A stretch of DNA of 64,000 nucleotides from Corynebacterium hylobatis (GCF_003955685.1 NZ_RXHJ01000001.1:124001-188000); one strand, 5' to 3'; counted from the stretch's first letter, positions 7,900 through 16,455 are shown. Numbers and translations are program-made. Notes: generated by a model from the letters alone, not told the origin.

Positions 7900-9507
7900 T
7901 TATTGGCTGAAGGCCGGGTGGTAGCTGACCTCCCCCGCGGGCGGCGGGACATCGGTGAAGGACAGGGCGAGGAAGTACTCTGCTGGCGCGGCCCGGTAAC
8001 TCAACCCCGCGACCGGGCGGAAACCGAAGCGGGTGTAGAACGCCGGTTCCCCGAGCAGGACCGCCCCGGCTGCCCCGGCCCCGCGCAGGGTGTCCAGGAC
8101 ATGTTCCATGAGCCGACTGCCGATTCCCCTGCCCTGCCGGTCGGGGCGCACGGCCACCGGCCCGATGCCGTACCAGCCAGCGGTTCCGTCGCCGATGCTC
8201 ACCGGGGAGGCGGCGACATGTCCGGTCACTTCCCCGTCCTGTTCCGCAACCAGGGAAACGGTGAGTGCCCCGGCCTCCCGCAGGGCATCCACGATGGCCG
8301 GCTCCGAACCGTCGGAATGCTCGACGCCGGCGAAGGCCTGCGTGACGACATCGCGCACCACCTCAACGTCCCCGGTGGTCTCTGGCCGGATGTGCAGCTG
8401 GGAGTGCCTCACCTGCGCCTCCAGTTGTGCGCACACCCACGGGAAGTCCAGGCGCTCCTGCTCAATCCGCAGGCAGCGCCCCTGGGCACGCTCACGTAGA
8501 TAGTCCAGCGCCTGTTTCTCCCCGGGAGCAAGATTCGTGACGTCATACGGCAGCGCGGTGGATTCCTCAACGGCCAGATCCTCATGGTGGATGATCGTGT
8601 CCAGATCCATCAGGACTGTCCGCATGGCCGGCAGCACTGCACGGGTACGGCTGACCATGTTGAATCCGTGGGAGTCCAGGTCGCTCCAGTAGTGGACGTT
8701 CTTCTCCGCCAGCCACCCCAGTCCGGCCGCCAGCGTGTCAGAACGGTAACCGCCGCCGAACATGGCCCAGGTCCCCTCAAGCTGTGGCAGGGCCAGGAAG
8801 GACTGGTGGTTCTCCACGATGATGATGTTCTCTGCCGCCACCTGACGGGCGGCCAGCTCCGTCACCGGGCAGAGCACATGGAGGAAGTCTCCCACGAGCA
8901 GGGTCGGGTCCAGGGTGCGCATCTCCACCATGAGAGGTTTCTGCCGGAAACCCTGCATGGAATGGACGGCAGCGACCACCTTGTCGTGGTCTCCGATCCA
9001 TTTCGTGTCCACCCCGCGAATGGGCAGTTCACGCAGGTAATAGTCCGCCGTATCATTCTCCTGCAGCCACCGGATCACGTCGACGTACTGGCTGACCTCC
9101 AGGTCATTCCACTGCGCCCAGGACTGCGCCTCCGCGGCGAGCGGGGCCCGCACCTTCTCCCCCAGCTTGTCGACGAACAGGTCCAGCACCTCAACCATGC
9201 GCACCCATTCATCAGCGCATCCTGCGGCCGTCGCAGCAGCAGCCGGGGTATCGAGCACCACCCTGGCCGGGACGTCGTAGGTGCCCAGATAACCGAGGCG
9301 CTTACGGACGGTCTCCACCTTCCCCGGGTAGCCGGCCCAGTGTTTCAACCACTCGCCCACTGCCCGGCCACCGTCGGCGGCGACGTCCTGGGCGGTCGGC
9401 GGCTGCAGACTGATGCCCCGCGGGGTGAACTCACCCAGCAACCACGCCCGGTGGTTGCGCCGGTAGAAGGTCTCCGCCTGGGCCCGCACATCCTCCTGGT
9501 GCTTCAC
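7900..9507 (-). CDS. jetD: Wadjet nuclease JetD fused to a GNAT acetyltransferase
   Basis: A single 535-codon frame. Residues 1 to about 365 are JetD/MksG: an N-terminal DUF3322-like region, then the Toprim-type DUF2220 domain with IIIVENHQS (E232) and YWSDLDSHGF (D276, D278), ending with the JetD-like tail RIEQERLDFPWV. In Wadjet, JetD cleaves plasmid DNA trapped by the JetABC motor. Residues about 370-535 are a complete GNAT domain with acetyl-CoA motif VAVRPDRQGRGIGSRL (451-466) and AFYTRFGFRPV. At the junction, GTG codon 366 is preceded by GGAGG with 5-nt spacing, so the GNAT could also be made alone. The ATG start overlaps the jetC stop (ATGA). Fusion of these two families is not a standard Wadjet architecture that I know. 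Confidence 0.88.
   Translation of the reverse strand: MKHQEDVRAQAETFYRRNHRAWLLGEFTPRGISLQPPTAQDVAADGGRAVGEWLKHWAGYPGKVETVRKRLGYLGTYDVPARVVLDTPAAAATAAGCADEWVRMVEVLDLFVDKLGEKVRAPLAAEAQSWAQWNDLEVSQYVDVIRWLQENDTADYYLRELPIRGVDTKWIGDHDKVVAAVHSMQGFRQKPLMVEMRTLDPTLLVGDFLHVLCPVTELAARQVAAENIIIVENHQSFLALPQLEGTWAMFGGGYRSDTLAAGLGWLAEKNVHYWSDLDSHGFNMVSRTRAVLPAMRTVLMDLDTIIHHEDLAVEESTALPYDVTNLAPGEKQALDYLRERAQGRCLRIEQERLDFPWVCAQLEAQVRHSQLHIRPETTGDVEVVRDVVTQAFAGVEHSDGSEPAIVDALREAGALTVSLVAEQDGEVTGHVAASPVSIGDGTAGWYGIGPVAVRPDRQGRGIGSRLMEHVLDTLRGAGAAGAVLLGEPAFYTRFGFRPVAGLSYRAAPAEYFLALSFTDVPPPAGEVSYHPAFSQ
8412..8422 (-). promoter_or_regulatory. Internal Shine-Dalgarno site for GNAT inside jetD
   Basis: GGAGG, 5 nt, then an in-frame GTG (start at 8412) at the exact JetD/GNAT boundary. 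It would allow a separate GNAT of about 170 residues. It looks like the remnant start of a formerly independent gene. Confidence 0.6.
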
Positions 9508-12500
9508 AGTTCCTCGTGCTCCCGGGCCTCTTCAATGGTCAGTTGGCTACACAGGGAGTATTTCCGGTCAGGGCATTCCACCAGCAGCACACCACCGATA
9601 TAACTCTGGACGGTCTGCAGGAGCTTCTCCGGCGTAGCCATGATCATGTGGAAGCCGAATTCGGTGAAGGCGTCCAGGGCGGCCCGGGTGAAGGTGGCGT
9701 CGGCCCGGTCGAAGGCCTCGTCGAGGATGATGGTGCCGAACTTCGGGTAGGTGGAGCCCTCGTGCCGGATCACCGAGTTGCGCGACAGGATCTCCGACAG
9801 GCCCATGCCGCACAGCCGGTACTTCAACGCAGCCGCCAGGCAGAACGACGACAGCTTCTGCGCCTGGCCACCGGAAAGTCCGCGGGAGGACTCGTACACA
9901 TGTCCCCGGGTCCCGTCATGCTTGATCTCCACGCCCTGGAAACGCACGTGCCGGCGGGTGTCAATGCGCAGGTCACGCAGTCGCTGGGGGTTGGTGTCCG
10001 AGATCGTCAGCTCCTGGATCACCTCCCGCATCTGCCGGAAGCGGTCCTCGCTCATCGCCAGGTCACCGGGGATCAGCGAACCCTCGATAGTGCTCCTGAG
10101 CTTGTCGATGAAATCTGAGGCAGCCTTCGGCCGGTCTTCCTTCACCTCAATCTGCAGGTGCGCACCGGGATAGAACTCCACCTCATTGAGGGTCTCGTTG
10201 ATGCTGGCAATCGAGTTCCGCGTGGCGGACGTCGCGCTGCGGATGTCGCTGTAGAGCTGGGAGAGCGGCTGGATGGTGTCGTCGTGGAGCTTCTGGTGGA
10301 ACCTGTCCTCATATTTGGGGAGGTTCTCGGCCTCCAGGTTGTCCAGCTCATCCAGGAAGTCGCGGGCCCATTCCGCGTCCACCCTCAGATCACTGCGGCG
10401 GTGCGGCCAGTCATCGATGTACCTTCCCATCGCATTGGTGATGGCGTTGTTGAGGGAGGACTCCGTTCCGTGCAGCCCGCTGAGTTCCTCCATGAGGCAG
10501 GTGCTGACCTGACGGTGAACGGTCTCGACGTTAGACGCGGTGATCGCATCCGCGAAAGGCTCACACCGCTTACGCAGCTTGGCTCGCACCACTTCATCGA
10601 CGTCAGGTTGCTCCCCCACCTCCAGAACCACGACCTCTAGCTGCTCGTTGAGGTCGTCGACCTTGGCCTCAGCGACGTGAATCTCCTTGCTCAGTTTCTC
10701 GAGGACCGATTCCTCCCCCTCCAGCTTCTTCTGCTCGTTCCGCAGCTGCGTCCTGAGCTGTTCGCGCTGCGTGTCCTTGCTCTCCAGCTGGTCCAGATGG
10801 TCCTGGGCGCGGTGGAGCTCCAGGTTGAAGGTGGGGACGTCGATGTCGGCGAAAGCACTGGTCTCCAGGAGGCGTTCCGCGAGGGTGCTCCAGTTCCCGT
10901 ATTCAGCGATCTGTTTCTTCAACTCGGTTTCGTGGGCCTCAAGGGCCGTCAGCTCCTCGCGGAGTTCACCGGCCTGCCTGGTCAGGAGCTCGATCTTGAA
11001 CCCGACGTTCCCGGACAGCACCCATCTGCTGCTGTCCCTGATGTTGAAGCGGTCGTCCTTGACGTGCGTGGCACCGTCCTTGATCTGCCCTTCCTCCGTC
11101 ACCGCCCGGCGCGCCCCACGGAACTGGTCCATCGTGTCGGCACACAGGTGGTCGAAGCGGGAGGCCAGGCGGTACTCGAGCCACGCCCGGAAGCGTGACT
11201 CCTTCACCTCGATCTTGCCGGCCAGGGAATTGGGTGTGCCTGGCACCTTGGCGCTGAATTCCTCGTCCTTGCCGATCCGGATGTACTGCAGGCGGGCCCC
11301 GAGGTGCTCGTTGTTCACGAACCGGGACACCTGCTCGTAGTGTTCCTCGGGCACCAGCATGTCCCGGGCGAAGCTGAACATGGTGCGTTCCGCGGCCGGC
11401 TGCCAACGCTCCTTCTCCTCCTCCCGGACGGCGATCAGGTCGGCGACGAAGGGGAGCTCGTGGGCAGGGATGCCGGTTGCCTCGCAGATCTTCGCCTTGG
11501 CGAGCAGCTTGTCGTGGTCCATGCTAGAGCGGTTCTTCTTCACCGACTGCAGTTCCGCGGTCACCTGCTGCAGTTTCGGGCGGGTGCCCTTCAGCTCGGT
11601 GGAGATCTGGACCCACCGTTCATTCGCCAGCTCATGGGACGCCGTGAATCCCTTGAGCTCCTCAGCGAGTGTGGAGCGCAGTGCGAGAAACTCCGGTTCT
11701 GTGGCCGGCAGCTGCCTGCCGAGCACGACGACGCGGTCCGTGAAGTGCCGGGCATTGTCCGCCACCGTGCAGAGTCGGTCCCTCAGGTTCGCAACTTCAG
11801 TTTTCGCCGCCCGGATGGCGTCGTTCTCGTTGCCGTCCAGTGCCCTTTCCAGGCCGGTGACGGTGGAGCGGACCCTGGCGACGGTATCCTGCTGCACCCT
11901 CTTCTTCTGGTCCTGCGTGCGCAACGCTTGTTCCAGGGTCTCGATCTCCTCCTCGAGATACTCCTCCTTCGCATCCGACATGAACCGGGGCAGCGCATCG
12001 ATCTCCTCCTGGAGCTCGTCGACGGCCCTGCGGACCTCGCGGCGCCGGCTGTCCGCCTCACGGATCGGGCTGAGGCATTCAATCTGGCGACGCGCGTTGA
12101 GGACAGCCTGGTAGGCGGTCTCCAGCTCGGTGAAGTTGTCCACCGCAGTCTTGGCGGCACGGAAGGTGTCGGGCTCGCTCAGCATGAACTCCCGGATCAT
12201 CGAGTTCAGGTCGCCCAGGTTCTTGGTGGACTGGGCCTGGTGCAGCAGCTCCCAGGCACCCAGGTCAGCGACCCCGATCCGGTTGCTGAAGTCGATGAGG
12301 AACTGCTTCTGGCGGTGCTCCACGCAGTAGGCCTGCGGGAACGACCTTTTGGCTGCGCCGACGTCGAGACCGTTTTTGGCGAGTGCCTCGAAATCCTCGA
12401 TGTCGACTTCTCCGGGCAGGGTGATGAACAGTTTTTTGATGTCCGCGTCAGCGTGCGTGGAGGCGCGAAGGAACATCAGGTAGACCGCGGTGACGGTCTG

Positions 12501-12863
12501 GCCGAGCCCGTCACGGTAGGTCAGGGAGATACCCGACCAGGTGGCACCCGTACGGAGGAAGGACTGGGTGATCTCGTTGAACTCTGCGCTCTCCTCATTG
12601 GCCCAGGCACCACGGCAGTAGGAGACCAGGTTCCGGCCGCCGGCGTTGTCCTTGTCGGCTGCCGCGTTGAACCTGCGCTTCCGGGGCTCCACCAGCACCG
12701 CAGACACCGCGTCGATGAGCGTGGATTTGCCGGAGCCCGAGGGGCCGTAGATCAGGAAACCGTCCTCCGCGAGGTCGAAACGGGTGACGCCGTCGAACGT
12801 GCCCCAGTTGCACACCTGCAGGGTCGCCAGCCGGAACTGTCCGGGGATTGTTCTACTCATCAT
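9504..12863 (-). CDS. jetC: Wadjet SMC-like ATPase JetC (MksB-type)
   Basis: A 1119-residue SMC/MukB-like ATPase. Walker A GPSGSGKST lies at 40-48, the ABC signature LSGGQAQKLSSF starts near 996, and Walker B ILDEAFDRAD near 1046-1055, with long charged coiled-coil regions in between and a hinge-like middle. It is the loop-extruding motor of the Wadjet plasmid-restriction complex (MksB in corynebacterial nomenclature). The start overlaps the jetB stop by 11 bp (ATG 12863; a second ATG at 12860), and its stop overlaps jetD by 4 bp, so the four genes form one tightly coupled operon. All ATPase motifs are intact. Confidence 0.95.
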   Translation of the reverse strand: MMSRTIPGQFRLATLQVCNWGTFDGVTRFDLAEDGFLIYGPSGSGKSTLIDAVSAVLVEPRKRRFNAAADKDNAGGRNLVSYCRGAWANEESAEFNEITQSFLRTGATWSGISLTYRDGLGQTVTAVYLMFLRASTHADADIKKLFITLPGEVDIEDFEALAKNGLDVGAAKRSFPQAYCVEHRQKQFLIDFSNRIGVADLGAWELLHQAQSTKNLGDLNSMIREFMLSEPDTFRAAKTAVDNFTELETAYQAVLNARRQIECLSPIREADSRRREVRRAVDELQEEIDALPRFMSDAKEEYLEEEIETLEQALRTQDQKKRVQQDTVARVRSTVTGLERALDGNENDAIRAAKTEVANLRDRLCTVADNARHFTDRVVVLGRQLPATEPEFLALRSTLAEELKGFTASHELANERWVQISTELKGTRPKLQQVTAELQSVKKNRSSMDHDKLLAKAKICEATGIPAHELPFVADLIAVREEEKERWQPAAERTMFSFARDMLVPEEHYEQVSRFVNNEHLGARLQYIRIGKDEEFSAKVPGTPNSLAGKIEVKESRFRAWLEYRLASRFDHLCADTMDQFRGARRAVTEEGQIKDGATHVKDDRFNIRDSSRWVLSGNVGFKIELLTRQAGELREELTALEAHETELKKQIAEYGNWSTLAERLLETSAFADIDVPTFNLELHRAQDHLDQLESKDTQREQLRTQLRNEQKKLEGEESVLEKLSKEIHVAEAKVDDLNEQLEVVVLEVGEQPDVDEVVRAKLRKRCEPFADAITASNVETVHRQVSTCLMEELSGLHGTESSLNNAITNAMGRYIDDWPHRRSDLRVDAEWARDFLDELDNLEAENLPKYEDRFHQKLHDDTIQPLSQLYSDIRSATSATRNSIASINETLNEVEFYPGAHLQIEVKEDRPKAASDFIDKLRSTIEGSLIPGDLAMSEDRFRQMREVIQELTISDTNPQRLRDLRIDTRRHVRFQGVEIKHDGTRGHVYESSRGLSGGQAQKLSSFCLAAALKYRLCGMGLSEILSRNSVIRHEGSTYPKFGTIILDEAFDRADATFTRAALDAFTEFGFHMIMATPEKLLQTVQSYIGGVLLVECPDRKYSLCSQLTIEEAREHEEL

Positions 12864-13581
12864 TATTCTCCATCGATTCCTCCACCGTGGTGGTGCCCAC
12901 GGCGTCTTTCCGTTCCGACCACTCGGTGTAACTGTGGTGGACCGCCGCTATCTCCTCCGCCGAGAAGATGCTGGACAGCACCGGGGACACCTCCCAGCGC
13001 CCGGGTGTGGGGGTCCTCTTCAACACGCCGTGGTCAGCCAACACATTCCAGGCATTGTCAAAAGTGGTGCGCTGTTTCGCCCGGTCGGTGCCCGCGTCCG
13101 GCTGATACGGCAGGGTCTCCTCGAAGATGTGGTTGGCGTCAACGATCGTGCGCTCCCCGCTGACGGCGTGCGCCAGTTTCTTGCGGAGGTTCAGCACCAC
13201 CGCGGTCTGCATGTGTGTGAGGGGCCGACGCCGGAACAGTGACGGTGCGCCCTCCGGCAGTGGATCCCAGTCGCGGAGGTAGGCGATCTCCCCCACCTCG
13301 TCGATGACGAGCTTGACCAGCAGGTTGTCCAGAAACGCACTGAGGGTACCCGCTGAGCGCACTATTTCGTGGTAGATGTCCTTGTCCTGCGCACCAGAGA
13401 TGAAGGGACCACGCAGGAGTCCCCGTGCCGCCAGCCGTTGTTCGAGGGTGAAGTCCCCGAGGTCCCCGGGAATGGCGTCCATCCCGTCGGAGGGGTGTCG
13501 GTCATGTTCCCCGGCGTTGTCCACGACATCAGTGTCGGACGTGAGCTCGTGGTCGTCGAGGGAGCCGAAGAAATCAGGCAT
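12853..13581 (-). CDS. jetB: Wadjet KITE-like subunit JetB (DUF4194, MksE-type)
   Basis: A 242-residue protein with DUF4194 characteristics: a globular segment from about residue 50 with LEQRLAARGLLRGPFIS, LLVKLVIDEVGEIAYLRDWD and EETLPYQPD. The N-terminal 40 residues are acidic and low complexity. It acts as the kleisin-bound KITE subunit of the JetABC motor. It overlaps jetA by 8 bp and jetC by 11 bp. Its position (second gene, ahead of the SMC) is the standard Wadjet order. Confidence 0.9.
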   Translation of the reverse strand: MPDFFGSLDDHELTSDTDVVDNAGEHDRHPSDGMDAIPGDLGDFTLEQRLAARGLLRGPFISGAQDKDIYHEIVRSAGTLSAFLDNLLVKLVIDEVGEIAYLRDWDPLPEGAPSLFRRRPLTHMQTAVVLNLRKKLAHAVSGERTIVDANHIFEETLPYQPDAGTDRAKQRTTFDNAWNVLADHGVLKRTPTPGRWEVSPVLSSIFSAEEIAAVHHSYTEWSERKDAVGTTTVEESMENNDE

Positions 13582-15094
13582 GGGCGTTGTCTTTCATGGT
13601 TGGCTGGTGGTCCCACAGCTGGGCCGTGGTCGGAACCTGTTCGCGAAACTCGTAGGCGGTGTAGCGGGCCTGCAGCAGTTTCCCTTCCGGTGAGGTCCAC
13701 CGCAGGAATTCGGTGCCCTCTGTGCGGGTGCCGCGTTGCCGGGCGAGCTGGATCAGGCCCACGACGCTGGCCAGTCCCTGGGTGGCCGGCCGGGCCTCGA
13801 GCACCTCCGCGACGGTGGGTTGACTCCCTTCCGCGATGAGGTCGTTGATGGCCAGGTGCAGCTCGCCCCAGTCGACTTCCGTGTCGCGCAGGCGGGCCCG
13901 CAGCTCCTGGGGATCAAGGTCACCCGGCTGGTGGACCGGCACGTCGGTGTCGATGCGGAAGTCAGCGGGATCGTGTAGTGCCCATGACGCCACGGTGCTG
14001 AACTTCCCGCGGGTCAACCTGAGTTCCATGTCCAGGCTCTGGCGTGGTTTACCGCCGTTCCTGGTGAACTGCAGCGCGGCCAGTTCCGCGTCCTTGATGG
14101 AGTTGAGCAGGCCTTTGTGTGCCTCGTTCTCCCGCGACTGCACGAAGCGACGCAGGGAGCGGGACAGCCTGGTCTTGGCCTCCTGCACCGCACCGGCAGA
14201 GGAACGCAGTGAGGCCATCAAGCCCCGCAGCAGGGCCTGCTCCTCCCCGTCCAGGATGGGGATGAAATCACGCTTCAGCACCTCGGAGTGTGTCGCCTCG
14301 AACCTCGCGGACTCCTGGTGGTTGAGCAGGAGACGATAGAAGCCGTTGAAGGCCTGACCGGACTCGGACTGGTCGATGAGGTCGAGGCCGGTGAAGATCT
14401 CCTCGAGGACTTCGGCACCCCGGCGGTCATCGGTGAGGATCTGCTCGCGGAGCTTCAGGTCCTCACGCTCGATCTCCGACTGCACCCGGGCGAAGTCCGT
14501 GGGCAGATCCCGGATCAGGGAGATGACCTCCCGGGCCTGTTCGACGGCCTCACCGGTGTCCACCGTGCGCACGCCGTCGACTCTGATGGTGTCGATGCGC
14601 TGTTGCAGCTCATCGCGTTGCCGCTCCAGGCGCTCGATGGCACGGTCCTCATCAGGGTCCGTGTCCGCCTCCAGTGCGCTCAGACTGTTGAACACGTTGC
14701 TCAACCGCGAGCGCGTGACAGCACGTTTAGGGGTATGGAGTTGTTCCACGAAGTCCTGCGCCAGGTGGGCTCCAGGCGACAGCTCATACAGCTCCTCCGG
14801 CGCGTTCTGCGGGGCCCGGCGGGTGAGGAAACCACTGCGGACCCATTCCTCGATATATGCCTCGGTGCTGAGCTTGAGTTCGAGACCGGTCTGTTCCCGG
14901 ACCTCCGGCAGGATCCGAGCCGTTGCGGCGATGAGTTCGGAGCCCGGGACCTGGCGGTTGTCGCCCCGGAACACCGCGGATAAGACAGTGAGGATGGCTG
15001 GAGCATTCGTGGCGCGCAAGAGTGCCCAGGCCGGCTCTTTAGCTGCAAGGTCGCTGAAGGTCAGGGCATTGGCAATTGTCCGCTCCGCACTCAT
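13574..15094 (-). CDS. jetA: Wadjet kleisin JetA (DUF3375, MksF-type)
   Basis: A 506-residue DUF3375-type protein with long helical, charged stretches (IERLERQRDELQQRIDTI) and the winged-helix-like end regions of a kleisin. It bridges the JetC heads. It is first in the jetABCD operon. The ATG at 15094 lies 7 nt after TATTCT, so the operon message is probably leaderless. The gene begins about 130 bp from a tRNA-Glu, a frequent boundary for acquired islands. Confidence 0.9.
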   Translation of the reverse strand: MSAERTIANALTFSDLAAKEPAWALLRATNAPAILTVLSAVFRGDNRQVPGSELIAATARILPEVREQTGLELKLSTEAYIEEWVRSGFLTRRAPQNAPEELYELSPGAHLAQDFVEQLHTPKRAVTRSRLSNVFNSLSALEADTDPDEDRAIERLERQRDELQQRIDTIRVDGVRTVDTGEAVEQAREVISLIRDLPTDFARVQSEIEREDLKLREQILTDDRRGAEVLEEIFTGLDLIDQSESGQAFNGFYRLLLNHQESARFEATHSEVLKRDFIPILDGEEQALLRGLMASLRSSAGAVQEAKTRLSRSLRRFVQSRENEAHKGLLNSIKDAELAALQFTRNGGKPRQSLDMELRLTRGKFSTVASWALHDPADFRIDTDVPVHQPGDLDPQELRARLRDTEVDWGELHLAINDLIAEGSQPTVAEVLEARPATQGLASVVGLIQLARQRGTRTEGTEFLRWTSPEGKLLQARYTAYEFREQVPTTAQLWDHQPTMKDNAHA

Positions 15095-15101
15095 GAACTA
15101 A

Positions 15102-15107
15102 AGAATA
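15102..15107 (-). promoter_or_regulatory. -10 hexamer TATTCT of the Wadjet operon
   Basis: TATTCT on the minus strand, 7 nt before the jetA ATG. It matches the spacing of the other leaderless promoters in this window. Confidence 0.5.
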
Positions 15108-15182
15108 ACGTCCGCCCCGGACATGACCTATCTGCCTCCACCAGTTAAGCGAACAGACTATCGATACGATTATGGGGACCGC

Positions 15183-15219
15183 AAAAACAGAAGAGGCCAG
15201 GTCAATGACCTGGCCTCTT
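15183..15219 (-). terminator. Intrinsic terminator after tRNA-Glu copy 1
   Basis: Perfect 14-bp arms AAGAGGCCAGGTCA (15191-15204) and its complement (15206-15219), followed on the minus strand by CTGTTTTTG. This is a strong Rho-independent terminator that also insulates jetA from the tRNA transcript. Confidence 0.9.
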
Positions 15220-15228
15220 CTGAACTTG

Positions 15229-15301
15229 TACCCCGTACGGGATTTGAACCCGTGTTACCGCCGTGAGAGGGCGGCGTCCTAGGCCGCTAGACGAACGGGG
15301 C
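15229..15301 (-). tRNA. tRNA-Glu (anticodon CTC), copy 1
   Basis: A 73-base cloverleaf on the minus strand. The acceptor 5' side GCCCCGT pairs with ACGGGGT, the anticodon arm is CCGCC-CTCTCAC-GGCGG (anticodon CTC), and the T-arm contains GGTTCAAATCC. No CCA is encoded. It is identical to the copy at 16011-16083. Confidence 0.95.
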
Positions 15302-15415
15302 ATGTTCGCTTTTCAGCGCGGCGTCCCTTGCGGACTCCATTACTGTAAACGTTGCGGGTGTCGGTGCACAAATCAGCAGGTAAAAACGATTTTTAACATG
15401 ATGCCAACCATGCGG

Positions 15416-15442
15416 AAACCCACCACACTCGGTGGTGGGTTT
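15416..15442. terminator. Hairpin, possible bidirectional terminator
   Basis: Perfect 11-bp arms AAACCCACCAC (15416-15426) and GTGGTGGGTTT (15432-15442) with a 5-nt loop. It begins directly after the stop codon of the decayed small ORF on the minus strand. T-tracts are short on both sides. Confidence 0.6.
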
Positions 15443-15619
15443 CTACTTCTGCCGAACCGTGGACGGTGGTACTTCCACCACTTCCGACGTCGGTGCGGAG
15501 GTTTCGTCGATCCGGGGTGATGATCCCGTCATGATCGCGTCCGCTGCAGTTCTGAGGAACTAGTTGTCGGGGGTTGGCCTGTCCTTGCCGTGGGGCTCGG
15601 GTGACGGCTGACGCTTCAT
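15443..15619 (-). pseudogene. Decayed small ORF with internal TAG, 58 codons
   Basis: From ATG 15619, preceded by AAAGGGAG with 5-nt spacing, the frame reads MKRQPSPEPHGKDRPTPDN and stops at TAG (15560-15562). The same frame then stays open (FLRTAADAIMTGSSPR...) to a TAG at 15443-15445 immediately before a terminator-like hairpin. Ribosome site, open frame on both sides and hairpin together suggest a small gene interrupted by one nonsense mutation, or a 19-residue ORF. No family is recognised. Confidence 0.35.
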
Positions 15620-15962
15620 ATCGCTCCCTTTAGCTCCTGTACTTCGCGCATTTCTTGCGCTCTGGAAGTTCTGGATTACGGCCATGCCGCTTATGGGAGG
15701 ACGCCTGCGCCGCGTCCGGAGATATGGTTAGTTCCACTTACTGCCATATGCTCTCCTTCCGGTAGTTCCATCCGGAGATTCTCGTTACCTTCTGCCTGGT
15801 ACCGGGGGTCTGAGGTGTGATCCTCTCCGCTTAACTGCAGCATATGTCAGGGGGTTCATGAGTTAAAAGCTTATTCACTTTTTCGTTATAAAAAGTTACC
15901 CCCAACACATTATTTGCCGAGGTGTGACCCACGCACCATCGGTAAGTGCGGGGGTGAAATGC

Positions 15963-16006
15963 AAAAACAAAAAAGACTCCCGGACTCGAATGAGTCCGGG
16001 AGTCTT
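15963..16006 (-). terminator. Intrinsic terminator after tRNA-Glu copy 2
   Basis: Perfect 15-bp arms AAGACTCCCGGACTC (15973-15987) and its complement (15992-16006) with a 4-nt loop, followed on the minus strand by TTTTGTTTTTG. It ends the tRNA-Gln/tRNA-Glu transcript. Confidence 0.92.
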
Positions 16007-16010
16007 GTTG

Positions 16011-16083
16011 TACCCCGTACGGGATTTGAACCCGTGTTACCGCCGTGAGAGGGCGGCGTCCTAGGCCGCTAGACGAACGGGGC
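16011..16083 (-). tRNA. tRNA-Glu (anticodon CTC), copy 2
   Basis: 73 bases identical in sequence to copy 1, with the same CTC anticodon. It lies 39 bp downstream of tRNA-Gln on the same strand and close to gltX, which charges it. It has its own terminator. Confidence 0.95.
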
Positions 16084-16122
16084 TTAGCGACATATTCTTC
16101 TCGCTTGCAGTGTGAGCTGCAG

Positions 16123-16194
16123 CTGGCCTACCAGGACTCGAACCTAGAATGACGGTACCAGAAACCGTTGTGTTGCCAATTACACCATAGGCCA
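16123..16194 (-). tRNA. tRNA-Gln (anticodon CTG)
   Basis: A 72-base cloverleaf. The acceptor TGGCCTA pairs with TAGGCCA, discriminator G. The anticodon arm ACGGT-TTCTGGT-ACCGT gives anticodon CTG, and the T-arm reads GGTTCGAGTCC. It is probably co-transcribed with tRNA-Glu copy 2. In this organism it is expected to be charged through the GatCAB route, whose genes lie in the same window. Confidence 0.94.
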
Positions 16195-16402
16195 ATTCGG
16201 AGTGATCTCCTGTTGCACCGCAGGCATGGGGAAGCTTTCCACCCCGTGCCGCTCTGTGCAACGTGGATAACTATAACCAGAAGCGTACAGCAGTGACAAA
16301 TCGCCAGCTCAAACATGGTTTATGGCCGTTCGCATACGCCAGAAGCCCCAATCCCTCCCATGCCGGACATATCGACCACGACCCCCCACCCGCCCTGACC
16401 CT

Positions 16403-16442
16403 TCTATCGAATCACGATAGACTTCTATCGAAATTCGATAGA
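16403..16442. promoter_or_regulatory. Two tandem perfect palindromic operators
   Basis: TCTATCG-N5-CGATAGA occurs twice, at 16403-16421 and 16424-16442. The copies are 21 bp apart, two helical turns, and end 13 bp before the DUF2975 start. This is a strong candidate operator for a dimeric regulator, most simply the Xre protein encoded in the same operon. Confidence 0.75.
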
Positions 16443-16455
16443 AAGGCTCCTCCAT

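Larger units (their letters stand above)
15302..15972. other. Near-geneless spacer between two tRNA-Glu genes
   Basis: This 0.67-kb interval has no convincing full-length gene. On the minus strand it holds several tiny frames, some with good ribosome sites, such as GGAAGGAG, 5 nt, then an ATG opening a frame that reads MAVSGTNHISGRGAGVLP and stops. It also holds a decayed small ORF ending at a hairpin (15416-15442). AT-rich promoter-like sequence lies around 15865-15900. Because identical tRNA genes flank it, it may be the remnant of an integrated element. Confidence 0.5.

Noticed and set aside
15263..15520. 85-codon plus-strand frame starting inside tRNA-Glu
   Set aside because: It begins within the tRNA, lacks a ribosome site and runs through a terminator-like hairpin.
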